Shown here: in pieces, positions 30,421 to 43,260 of the stretch
How positions within the stretch are numbered: position 1 is the first letter of the stretch
Layout: the number at the start of each line of letters is the position of its first letter
NCBI RefSeq assembly: GCF_963678635.1
Contig: NC_087063.1
Span: forward strand, 51,969,220-52,029,219
DNA from: Symsagittifera roscoffensis
Lineage: Eukaryota > Xenacoelomorpha > Acoela > Convolutidae
Direction of reading: 5' to 3'
Length of the DNA stretch: 60,000 bases
Made by a program: the position numbers and the translations under genes
Notes under the pieces: generated by a model
What the model saw: only the letters and a program-made list of their open reading frames with translations
What the model was told of the DNA's origin: nothing
Database searches by the model: none

Positions 30421-31960
30421 AGCCTTGGTGATCTTTCATCTTGAGCAAGAAAGAATTTTATGTTTTGCGGAATTTCAACTGTGGTTTTTTCGGTTTTGTA
30501 ATTCTGTTGGTTTTTTTTTCTAAGAGTATCTGGTAAATCAAGATTTTTCCCTGCTGTCCAGACTATGTGTAGATTAGGAAATTTCAATAAAACTAATTAA
30601 AATCTTTGATCTGATTTATGATCTGTGCGTAGAACTCTTGGATGATTTGCTCCGAGAAACAAAAATTCATAATCTTTCAGTAAATAATTTATAGCTGTAC
30701 TTTTTCTCATGAGTATAGAGAGTCGAAGTTCTGCTGATAAAAAAGCATGACTTTGTTGAGATTAAATTCATCTTTTTGTTCCGTGGTGAGGTTCTAGGAG
30801 CACTGCTTCAATTCCAAAGTTGGATGCTCAACACAAAGCATAAAACGGTTGATCGGTATCGGGTATAGCTTTTGAAGTTTAATCGTTAATGGTTGTTTCA
30901 ATTTCATCAAATCGTTTTTGGTGTTTAATTGTCCATTCAAAACTGTTATGTTGTCTTCAGATATTGTAAAACGGTGTAAGGTATTATTTCATTTCGAATA
31001 CTCATTCACCTAAAAAAAAATAACCTTCCAAGAACATTTTCTTCTTACTATTCTTTTTTTAGATGTTGGTTGTAATTTGAAAACAGCATCCATCGTTGAT
31101 TTTAAAGGAGTTATTGTTTGCTTTCAATAATGTCTCCTAAAATCTTAACTCGAGAAACAAAAAAAATTCTAGTGATATTTTTCTAAGACTTGGAACATTT
31201 TTTTTGTTTATGATCTTAAAAAAACGTCATCTCAACAAGTGATTAGGTTTTTACTCGGAGTTGTTTGTTAAACAATTTGGCTCATGAATTCGGAAAAAGC
31301 TGCTGATCTTATAGAGATTTCACAAAATAAACTATTAATTTTGTATTGTTGATTTCCAAGGTCAACTTGTCTGAAGCGTCGTGACTGTGCATCAACGGAA
31401 ATTCGGTTATATGCACTGTTCAGGTCTGTTGTTGTATAGAATAGTCTATTTATCGATTTGAGTATGATACTGTTACTGTTGTTTCTATTATATTTTGATT
31501 CATCTATTAGAGAGTGTAAAAATTTGCGTCGAGCATTTTTGTTAGAGATTTTATTTTCGCTGGTATACGAAGCGGGTTTTGTAATCGTTTTTCTTTTTGG
31601 TTGATGATCTTTATTTACTGGTGAAACAATTTCATCTCGTTCATGATAAACCTATAAGTCTGTTTACTTTGTATTCTAAACGTATAGGAACTGTACTTGC
31701 ACAATGCTTTTTGAATGCTGCGTCGGTCTAAAGTGGAGGATGTGACGGTGAATGTATTTTTTAAACATCAAATTTTGTTGCGGCATATGCAGTTGGGTCA
31801 TTAAAAAATAAGTTTACTAGTTATTCAAGTTCATCTTGATCTTGATAGTTTAAAGTATGGTGCTTTTTTGAAATAACCATTGTTTCCTTTCGCCTCTTTA
31901 ATTATATTGTTTTTAGAAAGTTCTTCCTTGAGCTAATTAGCTCTAAAAAAGTACTAGAAT
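30402..31960 (-). pseudogene. E2 RT and RNase H, second copy
   Basis: ORF 30,402-30,587 keeps the RNase H end (FPNLHIVWTAGKNLDLPDTL). Upstream, the RNase H site has TGA at 30,828-30,830 and the RT motif has TGA at 31,232-31,234, the same positions as in the first copy, so both stops predate the duplication. The palm region follows at 31.4-31.6 kb. Confidence 0.65.
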
Positions 31961-32189
31961 ACTGTTTACTCTACCTACTCGTTTCTGTATAGGTGTTTTG
32001 TTGCGTTTCTTCCACCGTAACTTATTAGTTATATTGGTAGTGTTTTTTTTTCTGGCGAAATGTTGTATACATGTAATTCGACCTTATCTGTACTTGTAGT
32101 TTTAGCGTATTTAGTTGAGGAGATTGTTACTCTGAACAAACTATGATTTGGTTGATGGAGGATATTCAAAATGGAGGATGTTCGAAATA

Positions 32190-33753
32190 CTTGAAAAAAC
32201 AACGGTGAATTTTTATTCTTTCTTGTGTATTATTATGTGGTTTATTGATTGCCGTTTAGTAGCTTAATTTTTTGTAACTCTTTGTTAGTATGTGTTTTTT
32301 AAAATTTTCATTTTATATTTGGATTAGTTGCTTAAAGGTTTTAGTTAGAAGTTGGTTTTGTTCCATTGTTTTAGTTAGTTGGAGAGATATTTTCATGGTA
32401 TTCAAATTTCATGGTATTCTGGATATTTTCATGGTATTCAAATTTGTACCTCTTGTGCAGTGGCGATTTTGCTTATATCAATCTGTATTATCTTTGTGGG
32501 ATAAGAAAGCGTTTTTCATTGCTTGGATTAACATTAATGATGTTTGATGCTGCGCCTGAAATGATTTTAAATAGTTTTTCGAGCTCTGGAGGATAAAAAT
32601 GTTGTGTTTTTTTGAGTTTTTGATAATGAGTGGTTTTTTCCAAATTGTTTTTTTTTCGGCGGGGAAACCTCAGAAGTGGTTTTTTGACTTATACTATTTG
32701 TAATGCCGTCGTTTTCGAGAATGTTTGGTTGTTAATTTTTATCTTTTGTTTGATTTGTGTCTCGTCTGGGAGGATTACTGTAGGGTTGTTCAATCTGGTA
32801 GTAATCAGAATGACCAGAAGTTTCGTTTTCGTGATCTAATCTTAACATGTTGTTATTTAGTGTATCATCTGTGTCACTTTCATCGTCACTAATTTCACAA
32901 GATTTGGATTTTTTTTTTTGAAATTTCGTTGTTCTTATTTCCTGGTGTGCCAGGGGTTGTTTCAGTTTTAGATTGGACTCGATTAGTTTTTCGTTGATAT
33001 TCTGGTGTGCTACTTCTGTAGACTTGAGCTTTCAAATTTGGATACTGAGAACTGTTTTTATCTGGTGATTGTAAACAAATTCTAGATGACCTATTCTGAT
33101 AACTTGATAACTGTTACTTCTAATTCTGTAATTTTTTCAAGTTTCCCGTGATCTATCTTTCTAATTTTTATTGATGGAGTCAGTATGATAGAAATTTTTT
33201 TGTCTGTTGTTCGAGTAGTTACTGTTTCAATTATTTGAAAAGTTTCAATTTCGATTTTTCTAAGAAAACAAATTGCGGTTGTGTTGAGTTGTTTGAGAAT
33301 GAACATTTTCTATTATAATTAGAATAAACGCTATTTTTTGAGTTTGATCTTCAGTAGTTTTTTCTGTATGACCGTTGTGGCAATTAGAGCGGCTATAAAC
33401 CTTTTCTGAATTGTAATCAGAGTTTTTTTCTATTTGGGTGTCTTTTTAGAGATTTTTTGTTGTTTGGTGAATCAATCCTATAGTTTTTCGGAAGCAGTTT
33501 TGCAGAGTTAGTGTTATTTCTAAAATTTTTATCATGATCTTGTTTCTTGTATTGGTAAAAAGATTTATTTGCAAAGTTATTTTTGGTGGTCGATCTGACT
33601 CATTTTTTTGGTTTTTGTATGCATTTGGCAATAATGTGTCCGTATCATCGAAAACCATTACACCCTTAAATGAGGGTTTTTCTTTAACGTTTGGAGTTTT
33701 TTCATATTTAAAAAGTATTTTTTTATTTTTCTTATTATTCGTATATTATTTAT
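32190..33753 (-). pseudogene. E2 gag 3'/protease segment, copy 2
   Basis: It contains a degraded linker, a protease with Ile in place of the catalytic Asp (codon 32,560-32,562), the acidic pre-protease ORF, the nucleocapsid tail, and the knuckle region near 33.63 kb. From about 32,624 on it is nearly identical to the next two units. Before that it is clearly diverged. Confidence 0.6.
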
Positions 33754-35192
33754 ACTTGAAAAACAACCGTGAAGTTTTATTCTTTCTTGTGTATTATTCT
33801 TTGATTTGTTGATCGCCGTTTAGTAGCTCCATTGTTTTAGTTATTTGGAGAGATAACTGGATCTTTCCATGATATTCAAATTTGTACCTCTTGTGCAGTG
33901 GCGATTTTGCTTATGTCAATCTATATTGTCTTTTTGAGATAAGTAAGCGTATTTCCTTGCTTGTATTAACAGTGATGATGATTGATGCTGCGCCTGAAAT
34001 GATTTAAAATAGTTTTTCGAGCTCTGCAGGTTAAAAAAATTTGTGTTTTTTTGGGTTTTCCATAATGAGTGGTTTTTTCCAAATTGTTTTTTTTTCGGCG
34101 GGGAAACCTCAGAAGTGGTTTTTTGACTTATACTATTTGTAATGCCGTCGTTTTCGCGAATGTTTGGTTGTTAATTTTTATCTTTTGTTTGATTTGTGTC
34201 TCGTTTGGGAGGATTACTGTAGGGTTGTTCAATCTGGTAGTAATCAGAATGACCAGAAGTTTCGTTTTCGTGATCTAATCTTAACATGTTGTTATTTAGT
34301 GTATCATCTGTGTCACTTTCATCGTCACTAATTTCACAAGATTTGGATTTTTTTTTTGAAATTTCGTTGTTCTTATTTCCTGGTGTGCCAGGGGTTGTTT
34401 CAATTTTAGATTGGACTCGATTAGTTTTTCGTTGATATTCTGGTGTGCTACTTCTGTAGACTTGAGCTTTCAAATTTGGATACTGAGAACTGTTTTTATC
34501 TGGTGATTGTAAACAAATTCTAGATGACCTATTCTGATAACTTGATAACTGTTACTTCTAATTCTGTAATTTTTTCAAGTTTCCCGTGATCTATCTTTCT
34601 AATTTTTATTGATGGAGTCAGTATGATAGAAATTTTTTTTGTCTGTTGTTCGAGTAGTTACTGTTTCAATTATTTGAAAAGTTTCAATTTCGATTTTTCT
34701 AAGAAAACAAATTGCGGTTGTGTTGAGTTGTTTGAGAATGAACAATTTCTATTATAATTAGAATAAACGCTATTTTTTGAGTTTGATCTTCAGTAGTTTT
34801 TTCTGTATGACCGTTGTGGCAATTAGAGCGGCTATAAACCTTTTCTGAATTGTAATCAGAGTTTTTTTCTATTTGGGTGTCTTTTTAGAGATTTTTTGTT
34901 GTTTGGTGAATCTATCCTATAGTTTTTCGGAAGCAGTTTTGCAGAGTTAGTGTTATTTCTAAAATTTTTATCATGATCTTGTTTCTTGTATTGGTAAAAA
35001 GATTTATTTGCAAAGTTATTTTTGGTGGTCGATCTGACTCATTTTTTTGGTTTTTGTATGCATTTGGCAATAATGTGTCCGTATCATCGAAAACCATTAC
35101 ACCCTTAAATGAGGGTTTTTCTTTAACGTTTGGAGTTTTTTCATATTTAAAAAGTATTTTTTTATTTTTCTTATTATTCGTATATTATTTAT
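33754..35192 (-). pseudogene. 1,439-bp unit A: protease, pre-protease, nucleocapsid remnants
   Basis: The protease Asp is replaced by Ile. ORF 34,171-34,473 (100 aa) holds the acidic pre-protease segment (DDESDTDDT). The unit begins with a junction joining a truncated gag 3' end to linker sequence (near 33,745-33,760). Confidence 0.6.
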
Positions 35193-36630
35193 ACTTGAAA
35201 AACAACCGTGAAGTTTTATTCTTTCTTGTGTATTATTCTTTGATTTGTTGATCGCCGTTTAGTAGCTCCATTGTTTTAGTTATTTGGAGAGATAACTGGA
35301 TCTTTCCATGATATTCAAATTTGTACCTCTTGTGCAGTGGCGATTTTGCTTATGTCAATCTATATTGTCTTTTTGAGATAAGTAAGCGTATTTCCTTGCT
35401 TGTATTAACAGTGATGATGATTGATGCTGCGCCTGAAATGATTTAAAATAGTTTTTCGAGCTCTGCAGGTTAAAAAAATTTGTGTTTTTTTGGGTTTTCC
35501 ATAATGAGTGGTTTTTTCCAAATTGTTTTTTTTTCGGCGGGGAAACCTCAGAAGTGGTTTTTTGACTTATACTATTTGTAATGCCGTCGTTTTCGAGAAT
35601 GTTTGGTTGTTAATTTTTATCTTTTGTTTGATTTGTGTCTCGTTTGGGAGGATTACTGTAGGGTTGTTCAATCTGGTAGTAATCAGAATGACCAGAAGTT
35701 TCGTTTTCGTGATCTAATCTTAACATGTTGTTATTTAGTGTATCATCTGTGTCACTTTCATCGTCACTAATTTCACAAGATTTGGATTTTTTTTTTGAAA
35801 TTTCGTTGTTCTTATTTCCTGGTGTGCCAGGGGTTGTTTCAGTTTTAGATTGGACTCGATTAGTTTTTCGTTGATATTCTGGTGTGCTACTTCTGTAGAC
35901 TTGAGCTTTCAAATTTGGATACTGAGAACTGTTTTTATCTGGTGATTGTAAACAAATTCTAGATGACCTATTCTGATAACTTGATAACTGTTACTTCTAA
36001 TTCTGTAATTTTTTCAAGTTTCCCGTGATCTATCTTTCTAATTTTTATTGATGGAGTCAGTATGATAGAATTTTTTTTGTCTGTTGTTCGAGTAGTTACT
36101 GTTTCAATTATTTGAAAAGTTTCAATTTCGATTTTTCTAAGAAAACAAATTGCGGTTGTGTTGAGTTGTTTGAGAATGAACAATTTCTATTATAATTAGA
36201 ATAAACGCTGTTTTTTGAGTTTGATCTTCAGTAGTTTTTTCTGTATGACCGTTGTGGCAATTAGAGCGGCTATAAACCTTTTCTGAATTGTAATCAGAGT
36301 TTTTTTCTATTTGGGTATCTTTTTAGAGATTTTTTGTTGTTTGGTGAATCTATCCTATAGTTTTTCGGAAGCAGTTTTGCAGAGTTAGTGTTATTTCTAA
36401 AATTTTTATCATGATCTTGTTTCTTGTATTGGTAAAAAGATTTATTTGCAAAGTTATTTTTGGTGGTCGATCTGACTCATTTTTTTGGTTTTTGTATGCA
36501 TTTGGCAATAATGTGTCCGTATCATCGAAAACCATTACACCCTTAAATGAGGGTTTTTCTTTAACGTTTGGAGTTTTTTCATATTTAAAAAGTATTTTTT
36601 TATTTTTCTTATTATTCGTATATTATTTAT
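35193..36630 (-). pseudogene. 1,439-bp unit B
   Basis: Nearly identical to unit A. ORF 35,610-35,912 equals the unit A ORF except for single residues, and the 71-residue ORF at 35,968-36,183 repeats the one at 33,091-33,306. Confidence 0.6.
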
Positions 36631-38995
36631 ACTTGAAAAACAACCGTGAAGTTTTATTCTTTCTTGTGTATTATTCTTTGATTTGTTGATCGCCGTTTAG
36701 TAGCTCCATTGTTTTAGTTATTTGGAGAGATAACTGGATCTTTCCATGATATTCAAATTTGTACCTCTTGTGCAGTGGCGATTTTGCTTATGTCAATCTA
36801 TATTGTCTTTTTGAGATAAGTAAGCGTATTTCCTTGCTTGTATTAACAGTGATGATGATTGATGCTGCGCCTGAAATGATTTAAAATAGTTTTTCGAGCT
36901 CTGCAGGTTAAAAAAATTTGTGTTTTTTTGGGTTTTCCATAATGAGTGGTTTTTTCCAAATTGTTTTTTTTTCGGCGGGGAAATCTCAGATGTGGTTTTT
37001 TGACATATACTATTTGTAATGCCGTCGTTTTCGAGAATATTTGGTTTTTAATTTGTATCTTTTGTTTGATTTGTTTCTCGTTTGGTAGGATTACTGTAGG
37101 GTTTTTCAATCTGGTGTCAATCAGAATGACCAGAGGTTTCGTTTTTGTGATCTAATCTTAACAAGTTGTTATTTACTGTATCATCTGTGTCACTTTCATC
37201 GTCACTAATTTTACAAGGTTTGGATTTTTTTTTTGAAATTTCGTTGTTCTTATTTCCTGGTGGGCCAGGGGTCGTTTCGGTTTTAGATTGGACTCGATTA
37301 GTTTTTCGTTGATATTCTGATGTGCTATTTCTGTAAACTTGAGCTTTCAAATTTGGATACTGTGAACTGTTTTTATCTTGTGATTGCGAACAAATTCTAG
37401 ATGACCTATTCTGATAACTCGATAATTGTTACTTTTAATTCGGTAATTACATAGTTTACCGTGGTCTATCTTTCTAATTTTTTTGATGGAGTCAGTTTAA
37501 TAGAAATTTCAATGTCTGTTGTTTGAGTAGTTGCTTTTTCGATTATTTGAAAAATTTCATTTTCGATTTTTCTAGGAAAACATATTGCGGTTGTTTGAGA
37601 ATGAACAGTTTCTATTATAATTAGAATAAGCGCTTTTATTTGAGTTTGATCTTGAGTAGTTTTTTCTGTATGACTGTTGTGGCAATTAGAGCGGCTAGAA
37701 ACCTTTTCTGAATTGTACTCAGATTTTTTTAGAGATTTTTTGTTGTATGGTGAATCTGTCCTACAGGTTGTCGGAAGCAGTTTTGCAGAGTTAGTGTTAT
37801 TTTTAAAGTTTTTATTATGATCTTGTTTCATGTATTGGTAAGAAGATTTATTTGCAAAGTTATTTTTTGGTGGTCGCTCTGACTCATCTTTTTGTTTTTG
37901 TCTGCATTTGGCAATAATGTGTCCGTATCATCGGCAACCATTACACCCTTTCTTAAATGAGGGTTTTTCTTTAACATTTGGAGTTTTTTCATATATGAAA
38001 AATTTTTTTTTCTTTTTATTCATTATCTGAGTCTTGTATATTATTTTTATATGAAGTAGATGTTTGAATATTAGAAATCCTTTAGTTTGTTCTAAAATAA
38101 TGGCAATTTTTCCTTGTTCTAGTTTTTCTACGGGCTTCCGAAAATCTACGGAAATTTGATTGTTTGCACTGCTTAGGTCTGTTGTTGTATAAAATAGTCC
38201 ATTTATCGTTTTGAGTATGATACTAATAGTGTTGTATCTATTATATTTTGATTCATCTATTAGAGAGTGTAAAAACTTTGCCTCGAGTACTTTTGTTAGG
38301 GATTTTAAATTCACTGGTATAACAAGCGGCTTTATAATGTTTTTCTTTTGGTTGATGATCTTTAATTGCCGGTGAAATAAATTCATCTCGTTCATGATAA
38401 ACCTAGAAGTCTGTTTACCTTGTATTCTATGCGTATGGAAACCGTACTTGCATATTGCTTTCTGAAAGCTGCGTCGGGTTTAAGTGAAAGATGTGATGGT
38501 GAATGTTTTTTTTTAAACATCAAATTTTGTTGCTGCATATGCAGTTGGGTAATTAAAAAATAAGTTTGCTAAATAATCACATTCATCTTGATCTTGATAG
38601 TTTAAGTATGGTGCTTTTTAAAAGTAACAATTATTTTGTTTCGCCTCTTCTTTGAGTTAAATAGCTTGACAAAAGTACAAAGATACTGTTTACTCTACCT
38701 GCTCGTTTCTGTTTAGGGTGTTTTGTTGCGTTTGTTTCACCGTAACTTCTTAGTTCTATTGGAAATGTTTTTCTTATTGTGATTTGTTGTATAGGTGTAA
38801 TTCGACCTTATCTGTACTTATGTTTTTAGCGTATTTGGATGATGAGAATGTTACTCTGAAAAAATTATGATTTGGTTAACCCAGGATGCTCAAAGTGGAA
38901 GATGTTCAAAATACTTGAAAAAACAACCGTGAAGTTTTATTCTTTCTTGTGTACTATTCTTTAGTTTGTTGATTGCCGTTTAGTAGCTCCATTGT
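36631..38995 (-). pseudogene. E2 unit C: mosaic of the 1,439-bp and 2.28-kb types
   Basis: The first 350 bp are identical to units A and B. At about 36,980 the sequence changes to the variant shared with the next unit (39.2-41.27 kb). It has the protease with Ile for Asp, the nucleocapsid ORF 37,466-37,831, the knuckle near 37.9 kb, and a chimeric RT-gag ORF at 37,928-38,395. Confidence 0.6.
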
Positions 38996-41275
38996 TTTAG
39001 TTATTTGGAGAGATAACTGGATCTTTTCATGATATTCAATTTTGTACCTCTTGTGCAGTGGCGATTTTGTTTATTTCAATCTGTTTTATCTTTTTGGGAT
39101 AAATAAGCGTATTTCATTGCTTGTATTAACAGTAATGATGATTGATGCTGCGCCTGAAATGATTTAAAATAGTTTTTCGAGCTCTGGAGGTTGAAAAAGT
39201 TTGTGTTTTTTGGGTTTTCCATAATGAGTGGTTTTTTCTAAATTGTTTTTTTTTTCGGCGGGGAAATCTCAGATGTGGTTTTTTGACATATACTATTTGT
39301 AATGCCGTCGTTTTCGAGAATATTTGGTTTTTAATTTGTATCTTTTGTTTGATTTGTTTCTCGTTTGGTAGGATTACTGTAGGGTTGTTCAATCTGGTGT
39401 CAATCAGAATGACCAGAGGTTTCGTTTTTGTGATCTAATCTTAACATGTTGTTATTTACTGTATCATCTGTGTCACTTTCATCGTCACTAATTTTACAAG
39501 GTTTGGATTTTTTTTGAAATTTCGTTGTTCTTAATTCCTGGTGGGCCAGGGGTCGTTTCAGTTTTAGATTGGACTCGATTAGTTTTTCGTTGATTTCTGG
39601 TGTGCTATTTCTGTAAACTTGAGCTTTCAAATTTGGATACTGTGAACTGTTTTTATCTGGTGATTGCGAACAAATTCTAGATGACCTATTCTGATAACTC
39701 GATAATTGTTACTTCTAATTCGGTATTTACATAGTTTCCCGTGATCTATCTTTCTAATTTTTTTGATGGAGTCAGTTTAATAGAAATTTCAATGTCTGTT
39801 GTTTGAGTAGTTGCTTTTTCGATTATTTGAAAAATTTCATTTTCGATTTTTCTAGGAAAACATATTGCGGTTGTTTGAGAATGAACAGTTTCTATTATAA
39901 TTAGAATAAGCGCTTTTATTTGAGTTTGATCTTGAATAGTTTTTTCTGTATGACTGTTGTGGCAATTAGAGCGGCTAGAAACCTTTTCTGATTTGTACTC
40001 AGATTTTTTTAGAGATTTTTTGTTGTATGGTGAATCTGTCCTACAGGTTTTCGGAAGCAGTTTTGCAGAGTTAGTGTTATTTTTAAAGTTTTTATTATGA
40101 TCTTGTTACATGTATTGGTAAGAAGATTTATTTGCAAAGTGTTTTTTTTTGGTGGTCGCTCTGACTCATCTGTTTGTTTTTGTCTGCATTTGGCAATAAT
40201 GTGTCCGTATCATCGGCAACCATTACACCCTTTCTTAAATGAGGGTTTTTCTTTAACATTTGGAGTTTTTTCATATATAAAAAGTTTTTTTTTCTTTTTA
40301 TTCATTATCTGAGTCTTGTATATTATTTTTATATGAAGTAGATGTTTGAATATTAGAAATCCTTTAGTTTGTTCTAAAATAATGGCAATTTTTCCTTGTT
40401 CTAGTTTTTCTACGGGTTTACGAAAATCTACGGAAATTTGATTGTTTGCACTGCTTAGGTCTGTTGTTGTATAAAATAGTCCATTTATCGTTTTGAGTAT
40501 GATACTAATAGTGTTGTATCTATTATATTTTGATTCATCTATTAGAGAGTGTAAAAACTTTGCCTCGAGTACTTTTGTTAGGGATTTTAGATTCACTGGT
40601 ATAACAAGCGGCTTTATAAATGTTTTTCTTTTGGTTGATGATCTTTAATTGCCGGTGAAATAATTTCATCTCGTTCATGATAAACCTAGAAGTCTGTTTA
40701 CCTTGTATTCTATGCGTATGGAAACCGTACTTGCACATTGCTTTCTGAAAGCTGCGTCGGGTTTAAGTGAAAGATGTGATGGTGAATGTTTTTTTTTAAA
40801 CATCAAATTTTGTTGCTGCATATGCAGTTGGGTAATTAAAAAATAAGTTTGCTAAATAATCACATTCATCTTGATCTTGATAGTTTAAGTATGGTGCTTT
40901 TTAAAAGTAACAATTATTTTGTTTCGCCTCTTCAATTATATTGTTTTTAGAAAGTTCTTCTTTGAGTTAAATAGCTTGACAAAAGTACAAAGATACTGTT
41001 TACTCTACCTGCTCGTTTCTGTTTAGGGTGTTTTGTTGCGTTTGTTTCACCGTAACTTCTTAGTTCTATTGGAAATGTTTTTCTTATTGTGATTTGTTGT
41101 ATAGGTGTAATTCGACCTTATCTATACTTATGTTTTTAGCGTATTTGGATGATGAGAATGTTACTCTGAAAAAATTATGATTTGGTTAACCCAGGATGCT
41201 CAAAGTGGAAGATATTCAAAATACTTGAAAAAACAACCGTGAAGTTTTATTCTTTCTTGTGTATTATTCTTTAGT
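36980..41275 (-). repeat. Tandem duplication, period about 2.28 kb
   Basis: ORFs and words recur with an offset of 2,283 bp (36,843 and 39,126; 37,928 and 40,210), rising to 2,310 after a 28-bp deletion near 38.65 kb. The two copies are closely similar and include protease, nucleocapsid, knuckle, gag fragment, RT palm and linker. Confidence 0.85.
37928..38395 (-). pseudogene. Chimeric ORF: RT palm fused to gag (155 aa)
   Basis: The ORF starts in RT (KTINGLFYTTTDLSSANNQIS, matching the E1 palm motif) and continues without a break into gag (VDFRKPVEKLEQGK, matching E1 capsid residues 249-262), ending at the knuckle. In E1 these two points lie about 2.7 kb apart in the opposite order, so the ORF spans a tandem-duplication junction. 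The frame is open by chance or by selection; nothing shows that it is expressed. Confidence 0.65.
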
Positions 41276-41285
41276 TTGATGATTG
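38996..41285 (-). pseudogene. E2 unit D: second 2.28-kb unit
   Basis: Protease copy at about 39.15 kb (Ile for Asp), pre-protease ORFs 39,126-39,392 and 39,400-39,630, nucleocapsid and knuckle near 40.2 kb, the chimeric RT-gag ORF again at 40,210-40,596, RT and linker to 41.2 kb. Confidence 0.6.
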
Positions 41286-43260
41286 CCGTTTAGTAGCCTA
41301 ATTAATGGTAACTCTTTGTTAGTATGTGTTTTCTAATTGTTTCATTTTATATTTGAATTAGTTGTTAAAATGTTTTAGTTAGTTGGAGAGATAACTGGAT
41401 CTTTCTATGATATTCAAATTTGTACCTCTTGTGCCGTGGCAATTTTGTTTATATCAATCAACATTAATGATGTTTGATGCTGTGCTTGAATCGATTTTAA
41501 ATAGTTTTTCAAGCTCTGGAGGTTAAAAATTTTGGTGTTTTGTTTGGGTTTTCCATAATGAGTGGTTTTTTCCAAATTGTTTTTTTTCGGCTGGGAAATC
41601 TCAGATGTGCTTTTTTGACATATACTATTTGTGATGTCGTCGTTTTCGAGAATATTTGGTTTATAATTTGTATCTTTTGTTTGATTTGTATCTCGTTTGG
41701 GAGGATTACTGTAGGGTTGTTCAATCTGGTAGTAATCAGATTGACCAGATGTTTTGTTTCTGAGATCTAATCTTAACATGTGGTTATTTAGTGTATCATC
41801 TGTGTCACTTGCATCGTCATTAATTTCACAAGGTTTGGAATTTTTCGAAATTTCGTTGTTCTTAATTGCTGGTGTGCCAGGGGTTGTTTCAGTTTTAGAT
41901 CGGACTCGATTAGTTTTTCGTTTATATTCATAATCTCGAAGTTCATATGCTACTTCTGTAAAATTGAGTTTTTAAATTTGGATACTGTGAATTGTTTCTA
42001 TCTGGTGATTGTGAACTAATTCTAGATGACATATTCTGATAACTGTTACTTCTTATTCTGTAAAAACTTAAAATTTCCCATGATCTATCTTTCTAACTTC
42101 TTTTGATGGAGTCAGTATGAAAGAAATTTCTATGTCTGTTGTTCGATTAGTTTCTGTTTCTTTATTTGAAAAATTTCAATTTTGGTTTTTTTTAGGAAAA
42201 CATATTGCGGTTGTTTGAGAATGAACAATTTTTAATACAATTAGGATAAACGCTTTTATTTGAATTTGATCTTGAATAGTTTTCTCTGTATGACTGTTAT
42301 GGCAATTAGAGCGGCTATAAATTTTTTCTGAGACGTACTCAGAGTTTTTTCTATTTGGGTGTCTTTTTAGAGATTATTTGTTGTATGGTGCCTCTGTCCT
42401 ATAGGTTTCCGGAAGCATTTTTGCAGAGTTAGTGTTATTTTCAAAATTTTTCTTATGGTCTTTTTTCATGTATTGGTAAAAAGAATTATTTGCAATGTTA
42501 TTTTTTTGGTGGTCGCTCTGACTTATCTTTTTGTTTTTGTCTGCAATTGGCAATAATGTGTCCGTATCATGGGCAATCATTACACGCTTTCTTCAAAAAG
42601 GGTTTTTCTTCATCGTTTTGAGTTTTTCATATAAAAAAAGTATTTTGGTTATTTTTCTGCTTATTCAATATCTGAGTCTTGTATATTATTTTTATATGAA
42701 GTAAATGTTTGAACATAAGAATTTTTTTTTTAAATTTAAATTTTCAGTTTGTTCTTAAATAATGGCGAATTCTCCTTGTTCTAGTTTTTCTATTTTCGGG
42801 TTTAAAAGAAAGATGTGATGGTGAATGTGTTTTTAAACATCAAATTTTGTTTCAGCAAACGCAGTTGGGTAATTAAAAAATAAGTTTGCTAGTTATTCAA
42901 ATTCATCTTGATCTTGATAGTTTAAAGTATGGTGCTTTTTTTAATTAACCATTGTTTCGTTTCGCCTTTTTAATTATATTGTTTTTAGAAGTTCTTCCTT
43001 GAGCTAATTAGCTTGAAAAAAGTACTAGAATACTGGTTACTCTACCTACTTGTTTCTGTATGGAGTGTTTTGTTGCGTTTGTTCCACCGTAACTTATTAG
43101 TTCTATTGGTAGTGTTTTTTTATGGTGAATTTTTGTATATGTCTAATTCGACCTTATCTGTACCTGTGTTTTTAGCGTATATGGTTGATGAGAATGTTAC
43201 TCTGAAAAATTTATGATTTGGTTGATCGAGGATGTTCAAAATGGAGGATGTTCAAAATAC
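41286..43260 (-). pseudogene. E2 unit E: diverged gag 3'/protease/RT segment
   Basis: The protease site (near 41.48 kb) keeps the catalytic Asp but reads Asp-Ser-Ser-Thr. ORF 41,414-41,779 covers the pre-protease segment. At about 42.80 kb gag joins RT at a different point from units C and D, so this junction arose separately or was later deleted. Confidence 0.55.

Larger units (their letters stand above)
23120..34200 (-). repeat. Large tandem duplication, unit about 5.4-5.6 kb
   Basis: The sequence starting near 23,125 (integrase end) recurs from about 28,690 with an offset of about 5,566 bp at its left end, about 5,530 in the RNase H spacer and about 5,425 in the linker, the drift being due to indels. 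The second copy runs directly into the array of smaller repeats. The junction near 28,660-28,700 joins a gag fragment to the integrase tail. Confidence 0.75.
32624..36980 (-). repeat. Near-identical tandem array, period 1,439 bp, about three copies
   Basis: Marker words recur at 33,754, 35,193 and 36,631 (spacing 1,439 and 1,438). The identical 92-codon shadow ORFs at 33,534, 34,973 and 36,411 show that the copies differ at only a few bases. The unit contains the protease, pre-protease, nucleocapsid and knuckle region, and is a shorter form of the 2.28-kb unit, lacking about 0.84 kb of RT/linker/gag. Confidence 0.9.

Noticed and set aside
25300-40230. TGA reassigned to an amino acid, because TGA appears at the knuckle, RT and RNase H motifs of E2
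   Set aside because: The residues expected at these places differ (Arg or Gln, Leu, Asp), so no single reassignment fits. TAA and TAG stops also occur, and the host ankyrin frame does not need TGA as sense.
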